Shown here: piece after piece, positions 33,105-44,570 of the stretch
How the letters are laid out: each line of letters opens with the position of its first letter
Position numbering within the stretch: the first letter of the stretch is position 1
DNA from: an uncultured Pelagibacteraceae bacterium
Lineage (GTDB): Bacteria; Pseudomonadota; Alphaproteobacteria; Pelagibacterales; Pelagibacteraceae
Length of the DNA stretch: 64,000 bases
Direction of reading: 5' to 3'
Assembly (NCBI GenBank): GCA_902572345.1
Contig: CACGEW010000001.1
Span: 86,290 to 150,289 of the forward strand
Notes under the pieces: model-generated
Seen by the model: only the letters and a program-made list of their open reading frames with translations
Databases searched by the model: none
Told to the model about the DNA's origin: nothing
Program-made: the position numbers and the translations under genes

Positions 33105-34126
33105 TTTATTGAATTAGATATTTTTACTTTATTATTACTTTTTGAAATATATCCGATTTCATAAGGAAGAAAGTTTCTTGGAAACATACTCTTTATTTTT
33201 AAAATATTTTTTCTTTTTACGATAATACAAAAACCAACTCCGCAATTAAATGTTCTAATCATTTCATTTTCAGAAATATTTTGTCTCTTAAGCCATTTAA
33301 AAACTTTTAATACTTTTATTTTTGAAAGATCTAAATTTAAAGTCAATTTATTTGGAATGGATCTTAATAAATTCTCAATTAGTCCACCTCCTGTAATATG
33401 AGCTGCAGCGTTAATTAAATTTTTATTTATAAGTTTTAAAATCTCTTCTGAGTAAATTTTAGTAGGTCTTAATATTTCTTGTTTTAAATTTTGCGGTAAT
33501 TTATTTATTTTTAATATAGATCTTACAAGTGAATAACCATTTGAATGTATACCATTAGAAGGAATAGCTAAAACTACATCATCTTTTTTAACGTTATTTT
33601 TACTAAGTATTTTTTTTTTGGAAACTATTCCAACACAAAATCCAGCTAAGTCGAATTTATTTTTAGGGTAAATACCTGGCATCTCTGCTGTTTCTCCACC
33701 TATTAAACTGCATTTAGAAATTTTACACCCTTTAAAGATCCCTTTTAAAATTTTCTTCGTTTTATTTAAATTTAATTTATCAACAGCAATATAATCTAAA
33801 AAAAATAAGGGCTTGGCGCCCTGAACAATTAAATCATTAATACACATCGCCACTAAATCAATTCCAATTGTGTCAAATTTTTTAAATTTATTTGCTAAAT
33901 CAATTTTAGTTCCAACGCCGTCAGTACAAGAAACTATTACAGGATCTTTAATTTTAAGATTGCTTATATCGAAAAGAGAACCAAAACCGCCAATAATTTC
34001 TTTTTTATTGGAACCCTTCGAAATTTGGACATTTTTATTAGTTACTTGTGATATATGTTTTACTAATTTATTAGCTAACGAAATGTTAACACCACTTTTT
34101 TTATAACTATTTTTAGTCTTTTTCAT
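33098..34126 (-). CDS. purM: Phosphoribosylformylglycinamidine cyclo-ligase
   Basis: SCTDGVGTKIDLA, GGETAEMPG, HITGGGLIENL. Confidence 0.97.
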   Translation of the reverse strand: MKKTKNSYKKSGVNISLANKLVKHISQVTNKNVQISKGSNKKEIIGGFGSLFDISNLKIKDPVIVSCTDGVGTKIDLANKFKKFDTIGIDLVAMCINDLIVQGAKPLFFLDYIAVDKLNLNKTKKILKGIFKGCKISKCSLIGGETAEMPGIYPKNKFDLAGFCVGIVSKKKILSKNNVKKDDVVLAIPSNGIHSNGYSLVRSILKINKLPQNLKQEILRPTKIYSEEILKLINKNLINAAAHITGGGLIENLLRSIPNKLTLNLDLSKIKVLKVFKWLKRQNISENEMIRTFNCGVGFCIIVKRKNILKIKSMFPRNFLPYEIGYISKSNNKVKISNSIKW

Positions 34127-34149
34127 TTATAAATTGGTAATAAATTTTT

Positions 34150-35196
34150 ATGAAATTTAACAAACAAATAATTATTATTTTAGTTATTTTTTTTAAAACT
34201 GAAACTCTTTTATGTGAAAATAATTTATTTAATGTTAATAATATTCAGTTAGAAAAAAAAGATAAAATAACCAATAAAGCGTTAGCTGATAAAGCAATTA
34301 AAAAAGGTTTCAATCAATTAATTTCAAAAATACTATTAAAAAATGATAAAGATAGACTTTCAGACTTAAGTTTTCCTTCTATTAAAAAATTAGTGACTTA
34401 TTATCAAGTATCAAATGAAACAAAAGAAAAAAAAAATCAAGAAATAGTAAGTTTTAGCATAACATTTGATAAAGATAAAATGCATGAGTTATTTTATTCA
34501 AGAGGGATTTCGTATTCTGAAATTACTGACAAAGAAATATTTATTTTACCAATTTTAATTGAAAAAAACGATATTAGAATTTTCAATAATAATTTTTTTT
34601 ATAAAAATTGGAATAAAAAATTAAATGATGATTTAATAGAATTTATTCTTCCAATAGAAAATATAGAAATAATTCAAAATATAAATGAAAATAAAAACAA
34701 TTTAATGAATTTAGATATAAATAAAATTTTTCCAGAGTATCCGAATAAAAATTTAGCCTCAATCTTAATAGAGGACAATAAAATTAATAATATTAAGGTT
34801 TATATTAAAACTAAAGTTCAGGAAAAAAATGTCTCTAGGAGTCTTAATATAAAAAGACAAAAATTTAAACCTAATGAATTAAATGACAAAATTATTACAG
34901 AGGTGAAAAATGAACTTATCAATATTGTAAAATCAGTAAATTTAATAGATGTTAGAACTCCTTCTTTTTTAAACATAAAAATGAACCTAAATAGCAAGAG
35001 CAACTTAGTTGAATTAAATTTAAGAGTAAAAAATATAGAGTCTATCGAAAATGTTTTTGTTCAAGAATTTAATAAGGATTTTATTAAAATAAGAATAAAA
35101 TATTTAGGAAAATTAGAGAAACTAAGGAACCAATTAAAAAAAGAGAAGATAAATTTACAATTTATTAACGACCAGTGGGTTATTAAAAATTTATAA
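34150..35196 (+). CDS. DUF2066-like exported protein
   Basis: N-terminal signal; DKAIKKGFNQLISKILLKND pattern; between purM and hda as is typical for DUF2066. Confidence 0.7.
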   Translation: MKFNKQIIIILVIFFKTETLLCENNLFNVNNIQLEKKDKITNKALADKAIKKGFNQLISKILLKNDKDRLSDLSFPSIKKLVTYYQVSNETKEKKNQEIVSFSITFDKDKMHELFYSRGISYSEITDKEIFILPILIEKNDIRIFNNNFFYKNWNKKLNDDLIEFILPIENIEIIQNINENKNNLMNLDINKIFPEYPNKNLASILIEDNKINNIKVYIKTKVQEKNVSRSLNIKRQKFKPNELNDKIITEVKNELINIVKSVNLIDVRTPSFLNIKMNLNSKSNLVELNLRVKNIESIENVFVQEFNKDFIKIRIKYLGKLEKLRNQLKKEKINLQFINDQWVIKNL

Positions 35197-35197
35197 A

Positions 35198-35854
35198 ATG
35201 GATCAACTTATTTTTAAATTTCCATTTTCTAAAAAATATTATGAACAAGACTTTTTTGTTTCTAGCAATAATTTTTCAGCTTATAAATTAATTGAAGGTT
35301 GGCCAAACTGGCCAGGCAAATGGCTAAACATTTTTGGTGATTCTGGGTCTGGCAAGACACACTTAGCAAAAATACTTGAAAAGAAAATTAATAGAATCAA
35401 TTTAATTGACGCAAAAAATGTTAATGATAAAATTATGAAAGATCTTAATGATTTAGATTGTTTAATAATTGATAGATTTCAAAACAATATTGATGAAAAA
35501 TTATTTTATTCAATTTTAAATCAATCTAAACAATTAGAAAATTATATACTAATTATCTCTATTCTGCCTTTAAATAAAATTGATTTTAAAATTCCAGACT
35601 TAAAATCGAGAATAAATAGTTTTTTAAATATCGGGATAGAATTGCCAACTGATGATTTGTTAAAGGTAATAATTTCAAAAAATTTATCTGATAAACAGAT
35701 AAGTATAAACCCAAAAATATCTGATTACATTATTAAAAACGTGGACAGATCATATAAAAAAATGTTTAAATTTCTTAAAGATCTTGACGAATTGTCTTTA
35801 TCCACTGGAAAATCAATTAATATTAATCTAATAAAAAAAGTACTAGATCAATGA
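35198..35854 (+). CDS. hda: DnaA-like AAA+ protein (Hda/HdaA type)
   Basis: [34 protein letters not shown] Walker A; short DnaA-domain-III-only protein. Confidence 0.85.
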   Translation: MDQLIFKFPFSKKYYEQDFFVSSNNFSAYKLIEGWPNWPGKWLNIFGDSGSGKTHLAKILEKKINRINLIDAKNVNDKIMKDLNDLDCLIIDRFQNNIDEKLFYSILNQSKQLENYILIISILPLNKIDFKIPDLKSRINSFLNIGIELPTDDLLKVIISKNLSDKQISINPKISDYIIKNVDRSYKKMFKFLKDLDELSLSTGKSININLIKKVLDQ

Positions 35855-37641
35855 ATAAATATAGAACACATAATTGCGCAGAATTAGATGAAAAAGAACT
35901 AGATAAAAATGTTCATTTATCAGGGTGGTTACATAGAAAGAGGGATCATGGAAATTTGTTATTCATAGATTTAAGAGATCATTATGGAATGACGCAATGT
36001 GTCATAGAAAATAATAATGAATTTTTTTCAGTCTTAGAAAAATCAAAACCAGAGACGGTATTAAAAATAAGTGGAAAGGTAGTTAAGAGATCAAGTGGCA
36101 CAGAAAATTTGGAGTTAAAAACTGGAAATATTGAAATTTCAATAGAACGTGTAGAAGTTTTATCAGAAGCAAAAGAACTACCAATGCCAGTTTTTGGTGA
36201 ACAGGATTATCCTGAAGATATAAGGTTAAAATATCGATTTTTAGATCTCAGAAGAGATGAGATGCATAAAAATATTATTTTAAGGTCTAAAGTTATTTCA
36301 TTTATTAGATCTGAAATGCTAAAACTTGGTTTTTTAGAATACCAAACTCCAATTCTCACATCTTCTAGTCCAGAAGGAGCAAGAGATTTTTTAGTACCTA
36401 GCAGATTAAATCCAGGAAAATTTTACGCTTTACCCCAAGCACCGCAACAATTCAAACAACTAATCATGGTATCCGGTTTTGATAAATATTTTCAGATTGC
36501 CCCGTGTTTCAGAGATGAAGATGCTAGAGCTGATAGAAGTCCAGGTGAATTTTATCAATTAGACCTAGAGATGTCTTTTGTTGAGCAAGAAGATGTTTTT
36601 AAAGTAGTAGAAAAGTTAATGATAAATCTTTTTAAAAAATTTTCATCAAAAAAAATATTAAATGAAAAATTTCCAAAAATACCTTACCAAGAAGCAATGT
36701 TAAAATATGGCACGGATAAACCTGATTTGAGAAACCCATTAATAATTCGAGATTTATCAAATATTTTTTCTCGAGATGATGTGAAATTTGAAATTTTTAA
36801 GAAATTAGTAAAATCAGGTAGTATTGTTAGAGCTATAGCAACAAAAAATACCAAAGATAAACCTAGAAGTTTTTTTGATAATATAGATAAATGGGCAAAA
36901 GACCAAGGTGCATCTGGTTTGGCATATTTTACAATTGAAAAAGATAAAAATGAAATTAAAGGAAAAGGACCTGTAGGAAAATTTTTTAGCGAAGATTCTC
37001 TAAAAGAAATAATGAAAATTTGTGATATTGAAATTGGAGATAGTATTTTTCTTGCATGCGGAAAGGAAAAAGATATTGAAAAAATTTTATCTCAAGCCAG
37101 AAACAAAATTGCAAAAGACCTGGAAATAGTAGACGAAAATTTATTCGCATTTTGTTGGATTGTGGATTATCCAATGTACGAGATTGATGATAAAAATAAA
37201 AAGATTATTTTCAGCCACAACCCTTTTTCAATGCCTCAAGGTGACTATAAAAATTTAAATTTTGAAAAACCTTTGGATATAAAAGCCTATCAGTATGACA
37301 TTGTTTGCAACGGTATCGAGCTATCCTCTGGTGCAATAAGAAACCATATACCAGAATTAATGTACAAATTATTTTCTATAGCTGGATATAGTTCTAAAGA
37401 AGTTAATGAAAAATTTAGCGGTATGATTAACGCATTAAGCTATGGCGCACCACCACATGGAGGTATAGCACCTGGTATTGATAGAATAGTTATGTTACTT
37501 GCGGGAAAGGAAAATATAAGAGAAGTTACTCTTTTTCCTATGAATCAAAATGCTCAAGATTTAATGATGCAAGCTCCATCGGAGGTTGACGAAAATCAAT
37601 TGAAAGAACTAAGTATTAAAAAAGATATTAAAAAAAATTAG
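35851..37641 (+). CDS. aspS: Aspartyl-tRNA synthetase
   Basis: [71 protein letters not shown]. Confidence 0.98.
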   Translation: MNKYRTHNCAELDEKELDKNVHLSGWLHRKRDHGNLLFIDLRDHYGMTQCVIENNNEFFSVLEKSKPETVLKISGKVVKRSSGTENLELKTGNIEISIERVEVLSEAKELPMPVFGEQDYPEDIRLKYRFLDLRRDEMHKNIILRSKVISFIRSEMLKLGFLEYQTPILTSSSPEGARDFLVPSRLNPGKFYALPQAPQQFKQLIMVSGFDKYFQIAPCFRDEDARADRSPGEFYQLDLEMSFVEQEDVFKVVEKLMINLFKKFSSKKILNEKFPKIPYQEAMLKYGTDKPDLRNPLIIRDLSNIFSRDDVKFEIFKKLVKSGSIVRAIATKNTKDKPRSFFDNIDKWAKDQGASGLAYFTIEKDKNEIKGKGPVGKFFSEDSLKEIMKICDIEIGDSIFLACGKEKDIEKILSQARNKIAKDLEIVDENLFAFCWIVDYPMYEIDDKNKKIIFSHNPFSMPQGDYKNLNFEKPLDIKAYQYDIVCNGIELSSGAIRNHIPELMYKLFSIAGYSSKEVNEKFSGMINALSYGAPPHGGIAPGIDRIVMLLAGKENIREVTLFPMNQNAQDLMMQAPSEVDENQLKELSIKKDIKKN

Positions 37642-38456
37642 TTTTTAGTTTTAAGATTTATCCTTACATTAGATAAATCGACTAATTTTTCCTCATAATT
37701 ACTTCTCACAAAACCTTTTGAAGTTATATTTTTTACAATTTTAAGAAATTTATCGTCATCAACCTCCGAGCTAATATTTGTTTTGTTTGCTATTGATGGT
37801 GTATGAGCCAATTCTTCTCGTCCTAAATATGAAATCGCAAGTTCTCTAAAAACGTAATCAAGAATTGATGAAGCGCTTAATATTCTATCATTTCCTACAA
37901 CATGACCTGATGGCTCAAACTTAGTGTCAATAAATGCGTCTACATATTCATCTAATGGGACTCCATATTGCAATCCTAATGAGATTGCTATAGCAAAATT
38001 ATTCATCATAGCTTTTACCAACTCTCCCTCTTTATTTGTATCAATGAAAATTTCTCCTATTTTACCATCGTCATACTCTCCTGTGTGTAAATAAACTTTA
38101 TGATCTCCAATTTGAGCTTTTTGAATATATCCTTTTCTTCTGTCCGGCATTTTGAACCTAGCATTATTCTTTGTATTGATATGTACGGACTTTTCTTTTT
38201 GATCAATATTACCCTCTAATTTGTTAATTACATTTTCTGAAATAGATGTATTAATTTTTTTTGTACTATTTGTTTTTTTCTCTTTTGTATCGCCAATTTT
38301 TTTTGTTTTACGATTATTTAGTTTTACGTCTATAACCTCAACGTCACCGTCTGTTCTCTGGTCAATTTTTGATAATTCGGTGTCATCTAAATTATTTAAA
38401 TTGTGAACAGTTTTAAATGTACAAGTATAGTAAGTTTCAACAATGTATTTTTTCAT
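37638..38456 (-). CDS. Stand-alone TSCPD-type protein resembling the C-terminus of class II (B12-dependent) ribonucleotide reductase
   Basis: [87 protein letters not shown] resembles the NrdJ C-terminal region. No catalytic alpha/beta-barrel is present in the ORF. Confidence 0.75.
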   Translation of the reverse strand: MKKYIVETYYTCTFKTVHNLNNLDDTELSKIDQRTDGDVEVIDVKLNNRKTKKIGDTKEKKTNSTKKINTSISENVINKLEGNIDQKEKSVHINTKNNARFKMPDRRKGYIQKAQIGDHKVYLHTGEYDDGKIGEIFIDTNKEGELVKAMMNNFAIAISLGLQYGVPLDEYVDAFIDTKFEPSGHVVGNDRILSASSILDYVFRELAISYLGREELAHTPSIANKTNISSEVDDDKFLKIVKNITSKGFVRSNYEEKLVDLSNVRINLKTKN

Positions 38457-38556
38457 ATTATTATTGGAATCTCTTTATTAAGATATATATTAATTGTATA
38501 AGGTGTCTATAATTTAATAATACAATTGTGAATTGTGTGGATGTAAAGATTCAATT

Positions 38557-38907
38557 ATGAATATTAAAATATTTTTTACTTGGTGGAATAGACAAACATT
38601 CGGAACTTTTTTAAAAACTCTTTTTTTTGGAAAATATGTTGGAAGTGATGAATATGGTAATAAATATTACAGAAGCAAACAAAATGAACGTTGGGTTGTT
38701 TATGCTTCAAAAATTGAGGCTACTAAAATTACTTCAGATTGGTATTTATGGATACATCACACAACCAACAAAGTTCCAGAAATAAAAGAAAAAAAATACT
38801 CATGGCAAAAAAAACATTTAGAAAATCAAACTGGAACACAAAATAAATTTAAACCAGTTAAAATAAGAAAAAATGAAATAAAAAAAAAATATGAAACCTG
38901 GAAGTAG
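38557..38907 (+). CDS. NDUFA12 family (complex I accessory/B17.2-like) protein
   Basis: TWWNRQTFGTFLKTLFFGKYVGSDEYGNKYYRSKQNERWVVY...WYLWIHHTTNKVP. ATG at 38557 preferred over the upstream TTG of the ORF track. Confidence 0.9.
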   Translation: MNIKIFFTWWNRQTFGTFLKTLFFGKYVGSDEYGNKYYRSKQNERWVVYASKIEATKITSDWYLWIHHTTNKVPEIKEKKYSWQKKHLENQTGTQNKFKPVKIRKNEIKKKYETWK

Positions 38908-39400
38908 AATTAAAAATATTTTCATACTTTTATTGTTACTTATATTTTATAATTCATCTTTTGCAGAAGATCAGATAACCTCTTCATCTCTAATAAATAT
39001 TGATAAAATAAAACCTAGTTTTGAGGAATTGGTAGAGGAAAACGAAAATATTTCTTACGATGAAAATATTAAAGAAAAAAAAGAAATTAAGAACTTAAAA
39101 TCCTCTCAAGCAATATTAATTGGTCTAGATAAAATTACGGCAAAATCATCAGAACTAGTTATAAATTTAAATAAAATAAAAAAATTTGGTCCTTTAGAAA
39201 TAAAAATTTTAAAATGCGGTAAAGTAAAAGTGAATAATAGAACTGATAGTGTAGCTTATATGCAGGTCAAAGATTTAACTAAAAATGATAATGAGAAAGT
39301 ATTTATATTTAATGGATGGACTTTTGCATCTGACCCAGCCCTCACTCCATTTGATCATGCAATTTACGATCTACAGTTATTAAATTGCAATAAGGTTTAA
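38891..39400 (+). CDS. DUF2155 exported protein
   Basis: Signal peptide; AILIGLDKITAKSSELVINLNKIKKFGPLEIKILKC...IFNGWTFASDPALTPFDHAIYDLQLLNC. Confidence 0.88.
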   Translation: MKPGSRIKNIFILLLLLIFYNSSFAEDQITSSSLINIDKIKPSFEELVEENENISYDENIKEKKEIKNLKSSQAILIGLDKITAKSSELVINLNKIKKFGPLEIKILKCGKVKVNNRTDSVAYMQVKDLTKNDNEKVFIFNGWTFASDPALTPFDHAIYDLQLLNCNKV

Positions 39401-40734
39401 TAAAATTTTTCTTTTCCTAACCAATTTGTATCAAAATCAGAATTTATAAATTTTTTATGATTTAATATTTTCTTATGTAAATCTATTGTCGTTGTAATAC
39501 CCTCTAAAACAAACTCATCGAGTGATCTCAAAGTTCTTTGAATAGCCTCGGTTCTATTTCTTCCTTTACAAATTACTTTAGCTATTAAACTATCATAATA
39601 AGGTGTGATTCTACAACCTTGGAATATAGAACCATCTACTCTTGTTCTAAATCCAGACGGTTGATGGCAAACACTAATTGTTCCTGGGCTTGGTTGAAAA
39701 TCTAAAGCTGGATTTTCAGCGTTTATTCTACACTCAATAGTATGACCTCTAGGATTTATATCACTTTGTTTAAGCGCAGTGTTTCCTGTAAAAGCTATCC
39801 AAAGTTGCTCTTTCACTATATCAATTCCCGTTTGCACTTCAGTAACCGGATGTTCAACTTGAACTCTAGTGTTCATTTCTAAAAAATAAAATTTCCCTTT
39901 TTCATAAATAAATTCAACAGTCCCAGCACCTTCATAATTTATTTGTTCAACCATCTTCACAGTTTTTTCAAATAGGTCTTCTCTTAATTCTTGAGTTAAG
40001 ACTGGACTAGGTGTCTCCTCAATTAATTTTTGATGTCTTCTTTGGACTGAGCAATCCCTTTCAGCTAAATGAACAGTTTTATTTTTGCCAGACATTATTT
40101 GAACTTCGATATGTCTTGGATTTTTAAAATACTTTTCTATGTATAATTCATCATTATTGAAAAATTTCTTTGCCTCAGATTTTGCTGTGATAAATAAATT
40201 TTCTAACTGACTTTCTTCCTCAACAATTTTCATTCCTTTTCCACCTCCGCCTCCAGCAGCTTTTATTAAAATAGGATATCCAATATCTTTACAAATTGAT
40301 TTTGCTTCAGAAAAAGATTTTACACCACCTTCGGAGCCTTCTATAACTGGTAAACCAAATTTTTTCGCAATTTTTTTCGCTTCAATTTTATCCCCCATTT
40401 TTGAAATAATTTCTGCACTTGGTCCTATAAATTTTATACCGTGTTTATTTACAATTTCAGAGAATTTCGCATTTTCGGATAAAAAACCATAACCAGGATG
40501 AATAGCTTCTGCGCCTGTTAAATCTACTGCAGACATGATTGATGAAATATTAAGGTAACTATTTTGAGGCTGATGTGAACCTATACAAACACTTTCGTCC
40601 GCTAGTCTTACATGCATTGACTCTGCATCAACATCAGAATGAACTGCAACTGTTTTTATTCCCCACTCTTTACAGGCTCTAATAACTCTAACAGCTATTT
40701 CTCCTCTATTAGCTATCAAAACTTTTTTGAACAT
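39397..40734 (-). CDS. accC: Acetyl-CoA carboxylase, biotin carboxylase subunit
   Basis: KVLIANRGEIAVRVIRA, KAAGGGGGKGMKIV, FLEMNTRVQVEHPVTE. Confidence 0.98.
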   Translation of the reverse strand: MFKKVLIANRGEIAVRVIRACKEWGIKTVAVHSDVDAESMHVRLADESVCIGSHQPQNSYLNISSIMSAVDLTGAEAIHPGYGFLSENAKFSEIVNKHGIKFIGPSAEIISKMGDKIEAKKIAKKFGLPVIEGSEGGVKSFSEAKSICKDIGYPILIKAAGGGGGKGMKIVEEESQLENLFITAKSEAKKFFNNDELYIEKYFKNPRHIEVQIMSGKNKTVHLAERDCSVQRRHQKLIEETPSPVLTQELREDLFEKTVKMVEQINYEGAGTVEFIYEKGKFYFLEMNTRVQVEHPVTEVQTGIDIVKEQLWIAFTGNTALKQSDINPRGHTIECRINAENPALDFQPSPGTISVCHQPSGFRTRVDGSIFQGCRITPYYDSLIAKVICKGRNRTEAIQRTLRSLDEFVLEGITTTIDLHKKILNHKKFINSDFDTNWLGKEKFY

Positions 40735-40740
40735 TATTAC

Positions 40741-41166
40741 TTAATTTAAAATAATTAAAGTTTGCCCGAACTCAACAGGTTGGCCATCTTCAACTAAAAT
40801 TTTTTTTACTTCACCGTCCGAAGTTGAGGGAACATGGTTCATTGTTTTCATTGCCTCTACAATCATGACGGTTTGACCTTTTTTTATTTTATCGCCAACT
40901 TCTACAAACTTTTTTGCTCCAGGTTCCGCCGCTAAATATGCTGTTCCTATAATTGGAGATTTAACTCTAATTCCATCGCTATCATCAGAAGATTTTAGTA
41001 CAGTCTTATTCTGAGTTACCACTGCACTTGTTTTTAATTGTTCGACACCTCTAGAAGCTTTTGAAACCTTTATCTTTGTTTGACCTTCTTGGTATTCTAG
41101 CTCAGTTAATTCAAATTCTTTAAGATTATCTACTAACTCTTTTATTAATTTCTTATCAATTTTCAT
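40741..41166 (-). CDS. accB: Acetyl-CoA carboxylase biotin carboxyl carrier protein
   Basis: MIVEAMKTMNHVPS biotinylation motif; adjacent accC. Confidence 0.97.
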   Translation of the reverse strand: MKIDKKLIKELVDNLKEFELTELEYQEGQTKIKVSKASRGVEQLKTSAVVTQNKTVLKSSDDSDGIRVKSPIIGTAYLAAEPGAKKFVEVGDKIKKGQTVMIVEAMKTMNHVPSTSDGEVKKILVEDGQPVEFGQTLIILN

Positions 41167-41602
41167 TTTTTTCTAAAAACTTATTCATTGCATTTAAAGA
41201 CATTATGTAACCTTCAGCTCCAAAACCACAAACAACTCCCTTAGCAACTTTACTAATTAGAGATTTATGTCTGAATTCTTCTCTATTATAAATATTGCTG
41301 ATATGCAATTCAATAATTGGAATTTTTAATATTTTTAATGCGTCGTGAATTGCTACCGATGTATGAGTATAGCCACCTGCATTAATAATCAAGCCGTCAT
41401 GATTTTCTCTTGCTTTTTGTATCTGAGTGACTAATTCTCCTTCAATATTTGTTTGAAAAAAAGATAGCTCAATTTCGTTTTTTTTTGCATATTCAATACA
41501 TCTTTTTTCAACGTCTTTTAATGTAAAATTTCCATATTGATTTTTTTCTCTTTCACCTAAAAGGTTGAGGTTTGGGCCATTAAGAATTATAATTTTATTC
41601 AT
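41156..41602 (-). CDS. aroQ: 3-dehydroquinate dehydratase type II
   Basis: IILNGPNLNLLGEREKNQYG, INAGGYTHTSVAIHDAL, ELHISNIYNREEFRHKS. Confidence 0.97.
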   Translation of the reverse strand: MNKIIILNGPNLNLLGEREKNQYGNFTLKDVEKRCIEYAKKNEIELSFFQTNIEGELVTQIQKARENHDGLIINAGGYTHTSVAIHDALKILKIPIIELHISNIYNREEFRHKSLISKVAKGVVCGFGAEGYIMSLNAMNKFLEKNEN

Positions 41603-41628
41603 AAACTCATATACTGAATAACTTAATT

Positions 41629-41832
41629 ATGGCAAAAATACAATTAAATGGAAAAAAAGTATTAATTAAATCAAAATATTCATTATTAGATCTTTTAAAA
41701 AAATATAGACTAAATAATAAAAAAATTGCAGTCGAATATAATGGAATAATTATTCCGAAAGTTAATTATAAGAAAAAATATTTAAAAGAAAATGACAAAG
41801 TAGAAATAGTGCACTTTATAGGTGGAGGTTAA
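41629..41832 (+). CDS. thiS: Sulfur carrier protein ThiS
   Basis: 67 aa ubiquitin-like fold pattern ending in IGGG; followed by thiG. Confidence 0.93.
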   Translation: MAKIQLNGKKVLIKSKYSLLDLLKKYRLNNKKIAVEYNGIIIPKVNYKKKYLKENDKVEIVHFIGGG

Positions 41833-42607
41833 ATTGAAAAAAGATTTCTTAAAAGTTGCTAATAAAAACTTAAAATCAAGACTCATAGTCGGAACCGGAA
41901 AATATAAAAATTTTAATGAGACAGCAAAAGCAGTCAAGGCTTCAGGTGCAGACATGGTTACAGTGGCTGTTAGAAGAGTAAATATTTTAGATAAAAAAAA
42001 ACCTTTACTTACGGACTATCTAAATCCTAAAAAAATAATTTTTTTACCTAATACTGCAGGGTGTTTTAACTCAGAAGAAGCTTTAAGAACATTAAGATTA
42101 GCAAGAGAAATGGGTGGGTGGAAATTAGTTAAACTTGAGGTTTTGGGTGATAAAAAAACTTTATACCCTAATATGATTGAAACTATTAAATCAACTGAAA
42201 TTTTAGTAAAAGAAGGATTTAAAGTAATGGTTTATTGTACTGATGATCCTCTGCTTGCAAAAAAGTTAGAAGATTGTGGTGCATCTGCTATTATGCCTCT
42301 AGCATCTCCGATTGGTTCCGGACTTGGATTACAGAATAAAGTTAATATATCGCTAATCATCAAACAATCAAAGGTGCCAGTAATTGTTGATGCTGGTATT
42401 GGCACCGCATCTGACGCAACGATTGCCATGGAATTGGGTTGCGATGGTGTTCTTATAAATAGTGCGATAGCTGATGCAAAAAAGCCAATTATGATGGCTA
42501 AAGCTTTTAAAGATGCAGTAATCTCAGGAAGAAACTCTTTTTTAGCGGGCAGAATGGAAAAAAAACTTTTAGCCTCTCCAAGTTCTCCTTTAAAAGGATT
42601 GATTTAA
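41822..42607 (+). CDS. thiG: Thiazole synthase
   Basis: [63 protein letters not shown]. True start may be the TTG at 41834. Confidence 0.96.
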   Translation: MEVKLKKDFLKVANKNLKSRLIVGTGKYKNFNETAKAVKASGADMVTVAVRRVNILDKKKPLLTDYLNPKKIIFLPNTAGCFNSEEALRTLRLAREMGGWKLVKLEVLGDKKTLYPNMIETIKSTEILVKEGFKVMVYCTDDPLLAKKLEDCGASAIMPLASPIGSGLGLQNKVNISLIIKQSKVPVIVDAGIGTASDATIAMELGCDGVLINSAIADAKKPIMMAKAFKDAVISGRNSFLAGRMEKKLLASPSSPLKGLI

Positions 42608-44424
42608 ATTTTTTTTTTTCTTCTCACCCAAAGAGTTTTTAATTTTTTCTTTGATTTTGTTTTTTTAACTTTTATTTTTTCTTTTTTTACACTTTTTTTA
42701 ATATTTTTTTTGTCTGAGGTTAAAAAATTAGAGGTATTTATATTTTCAGATATTTTATTAATATTTTCAATTGAATTTAATAGTTTTTTTGATTTATTTA
42801 ATAATTCAATTTTATATTCCGGAATTATTAATTGTTTATCTGAAAAAATTTCTATTTTGAATAAATATTTTTTCTGAAAAAATTTTAATTCTTCCAATAA
42901 ATTTAGTTCAATGAAAGTCTTAACTTTTTCAGGCACATAAGCTTTTATAATCTTTACTTTTTCTGTAAATGCTAAATGCTGAGCTTTTTTTAAAATCTTT
43001 TGAGAAAATGATGAGAGAGATAATTGAGTTTCCCACTTTATAGAACCTTCTCGAAGCCTTTGTCTGGTCATTTCAAGCAAACCAAAATTACTTATTCGAC
43101 CAATTTGTATTCTTGCTCTATCTTTTCTTATACTTTCTCTCATTTTTTTTTCAACAGTTCTGCGATTATAAAAATTCATCATATCTATAAAATCAATTAC
43201 AATTAAACCTGATAAGTCTCTTAGTTTAATTTGATGTGCTATTTCCTCTGCTGCTTCCAAATTTGTATTTAGAGCAGTTTTTTCAATATTCATTTGTTTA
43301 GTTGATTGACCAGAGTTAATGTCTATGGACACAAGAGCTTCTGTAGGGTTAATTACTAAATAACCTCCAGACCTTAACTTAACTGTCGGCTCATAAATAT
43401 TATTTAGTTCTTTTTCAATGTTTGCATCATGAAATAAAGGAATTTTGCCTCTGTATTTTTTTACATTTTTAACGTTTTTTGGCATTAATTCTTTCATAAA
43501 TTTTTTTGCTTTTTGGAAAGCATCATTGCCTTCAACATAAATATTTTTAGTATCATTATCGTATGTATCTCTTAAAGTTCGTTTAATAATATCACCTTCC
43601 TCGTAAACAAGTGAAGGCGCATTAGAGTCTAATGCTTTTTCTTTTATTTGTTCCCAAGTTTTTAAAGTGTTATGAAAATCTTTTTCTATTTCATTTTTTG
43701 TTTTATTAGCACCAGCAGTTCTCACAATTACTCCCATGCTATTTGGAATTTCTATTTCATTTAGAATATTTCTTATTTTTTGACGATCTGATGAATTAAA
43801 GATTTTTCTTGATATTCCACCACCTTTTGGAGTGTTTGGCATTAAAACCATATATTTCCCAGCTAAAGATATAAATGTTGTTAATGCTGCTCCTTTTTGA
43901 CCACGCTCTTCTTTTATTACTTGAATTAAGATTACTTGGCCAGGTTTTATAACTTCTTGTATCTTGTATTTTTTAATTCCAAATGATGATTTTACTTTTT
44001 CATGATAATCTTGTTTTTTACTAACTTTTTCAATTTGTTCATCATTATTAATTTTTTCATCTTTGTTATCAACTTGATTTTCTGATTGTAAATTCTCTTG
44101 ATTGCTTTCAATGGTGTTGACTTTTAAATCTTCTCTTATTTTTTCTTCAGCTATTCTTATTTTTTCTTTGTCTTCAGATGGGAGTTGATAATAATCTGAC
44201 TGAATATCATTAAAAGCTAAAAAACCGTGTCTGTCTCTTCCAAAATTAACAAAAGCTGCTTGTAGCGAAGGTTCAACCCTGCTTATAGTTGCAAGATAGA
44301 TATTATTTTTAAAATTTAAATTGTTTTTATCTTCAAATTCATATTCTTCAATAGAATTGTCAGATTTAAGTACAATTCGAGTTTCATTTGGATGCGATGC
44401 ATCAATATATAAGTTTTTTTCCAT
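42604..44424 (-). CDS. Ribonuclease E/G family protein
   Basis: Split S1 domain ([28 protein letters not shown] ... [38 protein letters not shown]), VSIDINSGQ and LIVIDFIDM catalytic Asp motifs. Confidence 0.95.
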   Translation of the reverse strand: MEKNLYIDASHPNETRIVLKSDNSIEEYEFEDKNNLNFKNNIYLATISRVEPSLQAAFVNFGRDRHGFLAFNDIQSDYYQLPSEDKEKIRIAEEKIREDLKVNTIESNQENLQSENQVDNKDEKINNDEQIEKVSKKQDYHEKVKSSFGIKKYKIQEVIKPGQVILIQVIKEERGQKGAALTTFISLAGKYMVLMPNTPKGGGISRKIFNSSDRQKIRNILNEIEIPNSMGVIVRTAGANKTKNEIEKDFHNTLKTWEQIKEKALDSNAPSLVYEEGDIIKRTLRDTYDNDTKNIYVEGNDAFQKAKKFMKELMPKNVKNVKKYRGKIPLFHDANIEKELNNIYEPTVKLRSGGYLVINPTEALVSIDINSGQSTKQMNIEKTALNTNLEAAEEIAHQIKLRDLSGLIVIDFIDMMNFYNRRTVEKKMRESIRKDRARIQIGRISNFGLLEMTRQRLREGSIKWETQLSLSSFSQKILKKAQHLAFTEKVKIIKAYVPEKVKTFIELNLLEELKFFQKKYLFKIEIFSDKQLIIPEYKIELLNKSKKLLNSIENINKISENINTSNFLTSDKKNIKKSVKKEKIKVKKTKSKKKLKTLWVRRKKKI

Positions 44425-44570
44425 TTTCTTAGAATTCCTTTTAAATTTTTAAAATTAGTGTTTTTGTAGATTGTCATGGGCATTATTTTTACACAATTTT
44501 AAGCATAAATACACAATTTAAATTAAAACGTGCCCAAAGATAGTCAGAATTGTTATTATAAATTAATACA

